Source of the DNA: Hemerocallis citrina
Lineage: Eukaryota; Streptophyta; Magnoliopsida; Asparagales; Asphodelaceae
NCBI GenBank assembly: GCA_017893485.1
Contig: JACEHZ010000367.1
Location: 1 to 64,000 of the forward strand
Direction: 5' to 3'
Length of the DNA: 64,000 nucleotides
Part shown: piece after piece, positions 59,001-64,000 of the stretch
How positions within the stretch are numbered: the stretch's first letter is position 1
Layout: the number at the start of each line of letters is the position of its first letter
The notes under the pieces: model-generated
Database searches by the model: none
What the model was told of the DNA's origin: nothing
What the model saw: only the letters and a program-made list of their open reading frames with translations
Program-made: the position numbers and the translations under genes

Positions 59001-61761
59001 ATACAACCAGATCCGGATGTTCCCTCCGGATATCCCGAAGACCTCATTCGTGACCGACCAGGGCCTCTATTGCTACAGGGTTATGCCCTTCGGTCTGAAG
59101 AACGCAGGAGCCACATACCAACGCCTCGTCAACAAGGTTTTCCAAGCTCAGATCGGCCGAAACATGGAGGTGTATGTTGACGACATGCTTGTAAAAAGCA
59201 TCCGAGGTGCCGATCATGTGACCGACCTCTAAGAAGCGTTTGATGTTCTGAGAAAGCACAACATGAGACTCAATCCGAATAAATGTGCGTTCGGAGTCTC
59301 GTCTGGAAAGTTCCTCGGCTTCATGGTTAGCCAACGAGGAATTGAAGCAAATCCAGAGAAAATCAAGGCCATATTAGACATGGCCCCTCCCAAGAATGTT
59401 AAGGAAGTTCAGAGGCTAACAGGCCGCTTGGCCGCCATAGGGCGCTTTCTCTCAAAGTTCGGGGAGAAATGCCTCCCCTTCTTCGAGGCCCTCAGGGGGG
59501 CAAAAGGTTTTGAATGGGGTCAACAGCAACAGGAGTCCTTCGACCAGCTCAAGGCCTACATCGTCAATCCTCCCCTCCTCAGCAAACCGATTCCTGGCGA
59601 ACCCCTCTACCTCTACCTGGCAGCCTCCGAGCAGACCCTCAATGCTGTTTTAGTGAGGGAAGAAGACCGGACTCAGAAGCCCATCTACTACGTGAGCAAG
59701 GTACTTCGGGATGCCGAGCTCCGCTATCTGAAAATAGAAAAGATGGCTTACGCCCTAGTGATGGCCGCGAGAAAACTTCGCCCGTACTTTCAGTCCCATT
59801 CGGTGGTCATTCTAACCGACCAACCGCTAAAGCAGGTCCTCCACAAGCCAGAAACCTCGGGTCGCCTTATGAAGTGGTCTATCGAGCTGAGCCAGCACGA
59901 TATAACTTATCAGCCTCGAACCGCGATCAAGGCTCAGGCCTTAGCAGAATTCATAGTTGAGAGTACCATCCCCGAGTCCAGCCAAACAGTGAAGGGACCA
60001 CCCGTCTGGTCGGTTTATGTGGACGGATCCTCCTGCAATGAGGGAAGCGGGGCAGGGGTCATTCTGGCTGGCCCAGATGATTTCATCCGCCAATACTCCC
60101 TCCGTATCAACTTCAAGGCCTCTAACAACGAAGCAGAATATGAGGCACTCATAGCCGGCCTTGGAATGGCTCGAAATGCTGGTGCGCAATGCCTCCGGAT
60201 CTTTAGCGACTCTCAGCTAGTCGTGAATCAGGTCCTCGGCGAGTATGAAGCGCGCGATGACAGGATGGTTAAATACTTAGCCAAGGTCAAGAGCCTCATG
60301 GCACTGTTTGAAGAAGCCCTCATCCAACGAATCCCCCGGGAAGAAATTGCTCAGGACGACACCCTCTCCAAATTAGCCTCTTCCTCCCTTCAAGGTCTCG
60401 AGCAGACCGTTTTGATAGAAGTCCTTCTGAAGCCAAGTATAGAGGACGAAACTCCCGACTCTATGGAGTCGCTGCCTGTCCTGTTCGAAGGTAACTGGAT
60501 GAAACCCCTCGTCGAATTCTTGAGGGACGGACTCCTCCCCGAGGATCCCAAGGAGGCTCGAAGAGTGAGAACCCGAGCCGAGCGTTATACACTGATCGGA
60601 GGTATCTTATACAAATGCTCCTTCACACAGGTAGACGACCGGCCTTACCTGAGATGCCTCTCCCCCGAGCAGGCAGACTACGCCCTACAAGAGCTTCACG
60701 AGGGCATCGGTGGGGCACATTCGGGATCCAGATCCTTGGCCTGCAAAGTGTTGAAATACGGATACTTCCGGCCCACTCTCCTACGAGACGCCGAACGGCA
60801 CGTTCGGCAATGCAGATCCTGTCAGAAGTACTCCGACATCCGATGCCTCCCACAAGCTCCACTCACCTCCCTATCAAGTTCGATCCCCTTTGCAATGTGG
60901 GGGATGAATTTACTAGGGCCATTTCCGCCAGCTCCCGGACAGTTCAAATTCTTAGTCGTGGCGATCGACTACTTCTCGAAATGGATAGAGGCCGAGCCCT
61001 TAGCCACGATCACCGAGAGCAAGGTTGTTCAGTTCTTTTGGAAGAGCGTGATCTGCCGATTCGGCATCCCTAGGGTCCTGATAACAGACAACGGAACACA
61101 ATTCATCGGGGCTGGCTTCCGAGTCCTATGCGAAGACCTTGCCATCCAACACCGGTTCTCCTCCGTTTCTCATTCCCAGTCGAATGGCCAAGCCAAAAAT
61201 GCTAACCGACAGATCCTCTCCGGCATTAAGAAGAGGTTAGATAAGTGTTCCAAAGGCTTATTGGTCGATCAGCTTCCCAACGTGCTGTGGAACTACCGCA
61301 CCACCAAACGGACCCCCACAGGAGAGAGCCCATTTAATCTCACCTATGGGTCCGAGGCCATCATCCCCCTAGAAGTCGGAATACCCTCTCCTCGTCTAAT
61401 AGCTTATGAAGAAGAGCAAAATGCCAGAGAGCTCCGAGCAAGTCTAGACCTGATAGATGAGATCCGAGAAAGAGCTGCCATTCGTCAACAAAGTTACCGA
61501 AGAAGGATCGAGTTGGCATACAACAAGAGAGTCCGCCCCACGGACCTCAAAGAAGGGGACCTGGTCCTCAGAAAGTTGGCCATCTCATTCCCAGGACAAA
61601 GGAGCAAATTGGCCCCAAATTGGGAGGGACCTTACAAGATCACCAAAGTAGTCCGCCTTGGCACATACAGACTAGAAGACCTCGAAGGCAGGGAGATCCC
61701 TAGGACATGGAATGCCGACCATCTCTTAAAGTACCAAGAGAGAGCACCAACGCCTCTCTAA
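56026..61761 (+). pseudogene. Tat-lineage gag-pol polyprotein, two stops, integrase catalytic residues altered
   Basis: One frame spans 1911 codons from MPPRKVKSRGSNRG, broken only by TAG 56317-56319 (copy 1 has Gln) and TAA 59230-59232. Gag: Gln/Pro- and Arg/Ser-rich start, Retrotrans_gag (about residues 305-420), knuckle-like CRYHRDHGHDTNDC (about 544). Protease: RILVDNGNSVNIL (about 680). RT: WRICIDFTDLNKACPKDPFP (about 948), FGLKNAGATYQ, YVDD (about 1050). First RNase H: KPIYYVSKVLRDAELRYLKI (about 1213). Second RNase H: VWSVYVDGSSCNEGSGAG, NNEAEYEALIAGL, FSDSQLVVNQV (about 1328-1425). Integrase: an HHCC zinc site ending CRSCQKY (about 1600), then the core. The core reads WGMNLLGPFP where Asp is usual (codon 60907-60909) and NGQAKNAN where Glu is usual (61195-61197); the middle Asp (TDNGTQF, 61087-61089) is kept. 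Both changes fit G->A. Confidence 0.92.
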
Positions 61762-61941
61762 GCACTTTGAGATGTCGAACCGTTCCTCTCCTATTACTTG
61801 TAATGATTTTCTTTTATTTTTCTCTTGTAATAACGGCTCGCAACTTTAGAAGCAGCCGGCCATTAGTCATCAATAAAGAAAGTTTTTTCATATTTTGCTT
61901 GTAAAAATTGCCTACATCTCTCTGCCTTTACTCTTCACTCC

Positions 61942-63000
61942 ACCGATGGTTCGGAGTCCAACACTTGGCTCGAGTCTACTTCTCAAGCTCGCTCCTCGGC
62001 GAGCTAGAAGTAGGTCGCCGTTCGGAACTGCTCCCACAACCGTTGAACAACTCTACCGATGGTTCGGAGTCCAACACTCGGCTCGATCCTACTTCGCAAG
62101 TTTGCTCGTAAGCGAGCTAGAAGTAGGTCGCCGTTCGGAACTGCTCCCACAACCGTTGAACAACTCTACCGATGGTTCGGAGTCCAACACTCGGCTCGAT
62201 CCTACTTCGCAAGTTCGCTCGTAAGCGAGCTAGAAGTAGGTCGCCGTTCGGAACTGCTCCCACAACCGTTGAACAACTCTACCGATGGTTCGGAGTCCAA
62301 CACTCGGCTCGATCCTACTTCGCAAGTTCGCTCGTAAGCGAGCTAGAAGTAGGTCGCCGTTCGAAACTGCTCCCACAACCGTTGAACAACTCTACCGATG
62401 GTTCGGAGTCCAACACTCGGCTCGATCCTACTTCGCAAGTTCGCTCGTAAGCGAGCTAGAAGTAGGTCGCCGTTCGGAACTACTCCCACAACCGTTGAAC
62501 AACTCTACCGATGGTTCGAAGTCCAACACTCGGCTCGATCCTACTTTGCAAGTTTGCTCGTAAGCGAGCTAGAAGTAGGTTGCCGTTCGGAACTGCTCCC
62601 ACAACCGTTGAACAACTCTACCGATAGTTCGGAGTCCAACACTCGGCTCGATCCGACTTCGCAAGTTTGCTCGTAAGCGAGCTAGAAGTAGGTCGCCGTT
62701 CGGAACTGCTCCCACAACCGTTGAACAACTCTACCGATAGTTCGGAGTCCAACACTTGGCTCGAGTCTACTTCGCAAGCTCGCTCCTCGGCGAGCTAGAA
62801 GTAGGTCGCCGTTCGGAACTGCTCCCACAACCGTTGAACAACTCTACCGATGGTTCGGAGTCCAACACTTGGCTCGACTCTTCTTCGCAAGCTCGCTCGT
62901 AAGCGAGCTAGAAGCAGATCGCCATTCAGAACTGCTCCCACAACCGTCGAGCAACTCTAGCGGTAGTTTGGAGTCTAGCGTTCGGCTCGATTGCGCTCAC
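61942..63000 (+). repeat. 113-bp tandem array, about nine copies, in the Tat 3' region
   Basis: Units start at about 61942, 62055, 62168, 62281, 62394, 62507, 62620, 62733, 62846 and a decayed one at 62959. Each holds ACCGATGGTTCGGAGTCC, a GCTCG...CGAGC hairpin, GAAGTAGGTCGCCGTTCGG and CCCACAACCGTTGAACAAC. Central copies are nearly identical; outer ones differ (CTCCTCGG in place of CTCGTAAG). ORFs inside repeat every 113 bp and are a by-product. Confidence 0.95.
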
Positions 63001-63518
63001 TCAATATCCCGAGCTGAGCGGACGAGGAACCGACCCTCGCATATGGAGAAAAATTCTGCCGAACCAATTTCGCCATTAGATCATCTCAAAATGCGTGCTA
63101 GAACGTGATGAACGGATCAGATCGTGCCACGTTTCCACAAAACAACAAGATAGTATTTTTTGGGAATTCGTGCCTCCCACTTCATGATGCATTCCACGAT
63201 CATGATCGACCGTCTAGATTGAGCCACGTGAATCACGTCTGAAATCCGAGCTATCACTCCTCGGTATACTCCGAGCCGAAAAACTAAAGTTCCGCGGCTG
63301 AAACCTTCAAAAAAGACAACTATGGGTCCTTATGGTTCGGCGTCAAGAATAAAGCGACCACGGCACAACGATGAACAAAGCAACTTCGATTTTATTAAGA
63401 CACTTGGCAAATTTACAAGGCAGACAGTTACAGCGGGAAAGCAACTAAATAAATCTACAAGGCATGTTATTACAACAACAGAGACGATACAAGAAGTAAA
63501 AAGCTCCACGCCACTCGT
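63001..63518 (+). other. Tat 3' non-coding region
   Basis: Lies between the tandem array and the end of the antisense ORF. No domain recognised. Confidence 0.4.
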
Positions 63519-64000
63519 TCAGTGCCTCCTCGGAACAGGGACGTTCCGATTCAGAGACAATCGCGGTTTCCGTCTTTTCACCTCCGAGCTTGTCTCTAGG
63601 CCGAAGAACTGGGACGCCGCCTCACCGCTGAGCCTAACGGTGGCTCCGACCGAGGCCCCGCTCGAGCTAACAGCTACTCTGCTTTGTGCGTCGGCAGCTG
63701 TCCAACCAATAACTTGGCCACGAGTCGCTAGCTTGTACAAGGTGATCCCCCGTTCTCTCTCCTCGCGAGTGCAAGAAGTGCTGCAGACATTAGCCCTCAC
63801 AGGCTGAGGCTTCAGTCGAGCCACCTCCTCCTCGAGCTCAACGATCCTATCCTTCAGAGTGTCGTCCTTAACCATTATCTTGAATCGAGGGAGTTTTGCC
63901 GAACCGGGGTACTCAGCGCTGTCGGATATAATGCGACGTAAGTTTGTCACCTCGATGCTCTTGTCGACCGTGACCCTCTGTAGCTGCTCGACCTTCTTCT
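63519..64000 (-). CDS. Antisense ORF in the Tat 3' region (partial, coiled coil)
   Basis: An open frame on the minus strand enters from beyond the window (at least from 63998) and ends at 63519. It begins KKVEQLQRVTVDKSIEVTNL and contains a heptad-like stretch DRIVELEEEVARLKPQ, then a Cys/Arg-rich and Ser/Ala-rich tail. Extra ORFs, some antisense, are known between pol and the 3' LTR of Tat-lineage elements and have no settled function. Position and orientation fit such an ORF. I recognise no domain beyond the coiled coil. It may equally be a chance open frame in GC-rich DNA; length outside the window would decide. Confidence 0.4.
   Translation of the reverse strand, partial: KKVEQLQRVTVDKSIEVTNLRRIISDSAEYPGSAKLPRFKIMVKDDTLKDRIVELEEEVARLKPQPVRANVCSTSCTREERERGITLYKLATRGQVIGWTAADAQSRVAVSSSGASVGATVRLSGEAASQFFGLETSSEVKRRKPRLSLNRNVPVPRRH

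Larger units (their letters stand above)
55357..64000 (+). mobile_element. Tat-lineage Ty3/gypsy retrotransposon, copy 2 (3' end beyond window)
   Basis: 5' LTR, primer site, gag-pol with two RNase H domains, a long 3' region with a 113-bp tandem array and an antisense ORF. This layout (dual RNase H, extra ORF and tandem repeats between pol and the 3' LTR) is that of the Tat/Ogre/Retand group. It inserted into the CACTA transposase gene. The 3' LTR is not reached by 64000. Confidence 0.92.

Noticed and set aside
61895..62676. Series of 92-aa ORFs at regular spacing
   Set aside because: They repeat with the 113-bp array and simply restate the tandem repeat in one frame; no independent coding evidence.
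1..64000. CRISPR arrays, bacterial operons, rRNA or tRNA genes
   Set aside because: The 113-bp array has no spacer structure; the DNA is plant nuclear with introns and retrotransposons; no tRNA or rRNA sequence was recognised beyond primer-site complements.

Overview
This is nuclear DNA of a flowering plant (probably a eudicot; the species cannot be read from the window) and almost all of it is transposable-element sequence. The evidence is LTR retrotransposons with plant-type primer sites (TGGTATCAGAGC), a plant L1-type LINE, PIF/Harbinger and CACTA DNA transposons carrying plant-specific accessory domains, GT-AG introns, and long AT-rich stretches without genes. No intact host gene was found. 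The only host-like coding sequence is a broken fragment resembling a plant nucleoside hydrolase (39.07-39.80 kb).

Layout. 1-1.3 kb: 5' end of an unidentified minus-strand element. 1.4-1.6 kb: foldback MITE. 2.5-11.6 kb: three PIF/Harbinger-type elements with TIR GAGCATCTGTAGTCG and TTA target duplications: a 776 bp MITE; a 7.2 kb element with a Myb/SANT-like ORF1, a DDE transposase and, unusually, a multi-exon plant mobile domain (PMD) gene; and an 808 bp MITE abutting it across one shared TTA. A complete miniature LTR retrotransposon (TRIM, 827 bp) sits inside the PMD gene. 11.6-14.9 kb: AT-rich DNA with a TIR-bounded repeat array, a 27-G run and a long hairpin. 14.9-23.5 kb: a fourth Harbinger-type MITE split by a full-length 7.8 kb L1 LINE. 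23.97-38.8 kb: a minus-strand nest (truncated Tat-lineage gypsy element in a Copia reverse transcriptase; that Copia abuts a long LTR which interrupts a second, SIRE-like Copia). 40.6-47.9 kb: a third Copia with target duplications GTTGT, a 1.27 kb tandem duplication and a precise loss of the RT domain. 48.7-55.36 kb: a degenerate CACTA element interrupted by a 1.75 kb solo LTR (target duplications GACTG). 55.36-64 kb: a Tat-lineage gypsy element with a nearly open gag-pol, two RNase H domains, a 113-bp tandem array and an antisense ORF running off the window.

How the parts relate. Insertion order can be read from the nesting: TRIM is younger than the Harbinger; LINE is younger than its host MITE; Tat copy 1 is younger than Copia 1; the solo LTR and Tat copy 2 are younger than the CACTA. 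Nearly all premature stops seen (LINE, Copia, gypsy, CACTA, Harbinger, PMD) can be reached by one C->T or G->A transition, as expected from deamination of methylated cytosine in silenced repeats. None of the elements looks able to move by itself: the Tat integrase has lost two of three catalytic residues, Copia 3 lacks RT, Copia 1 has an altered protease site, and the LINE ORF2 has about six stops.
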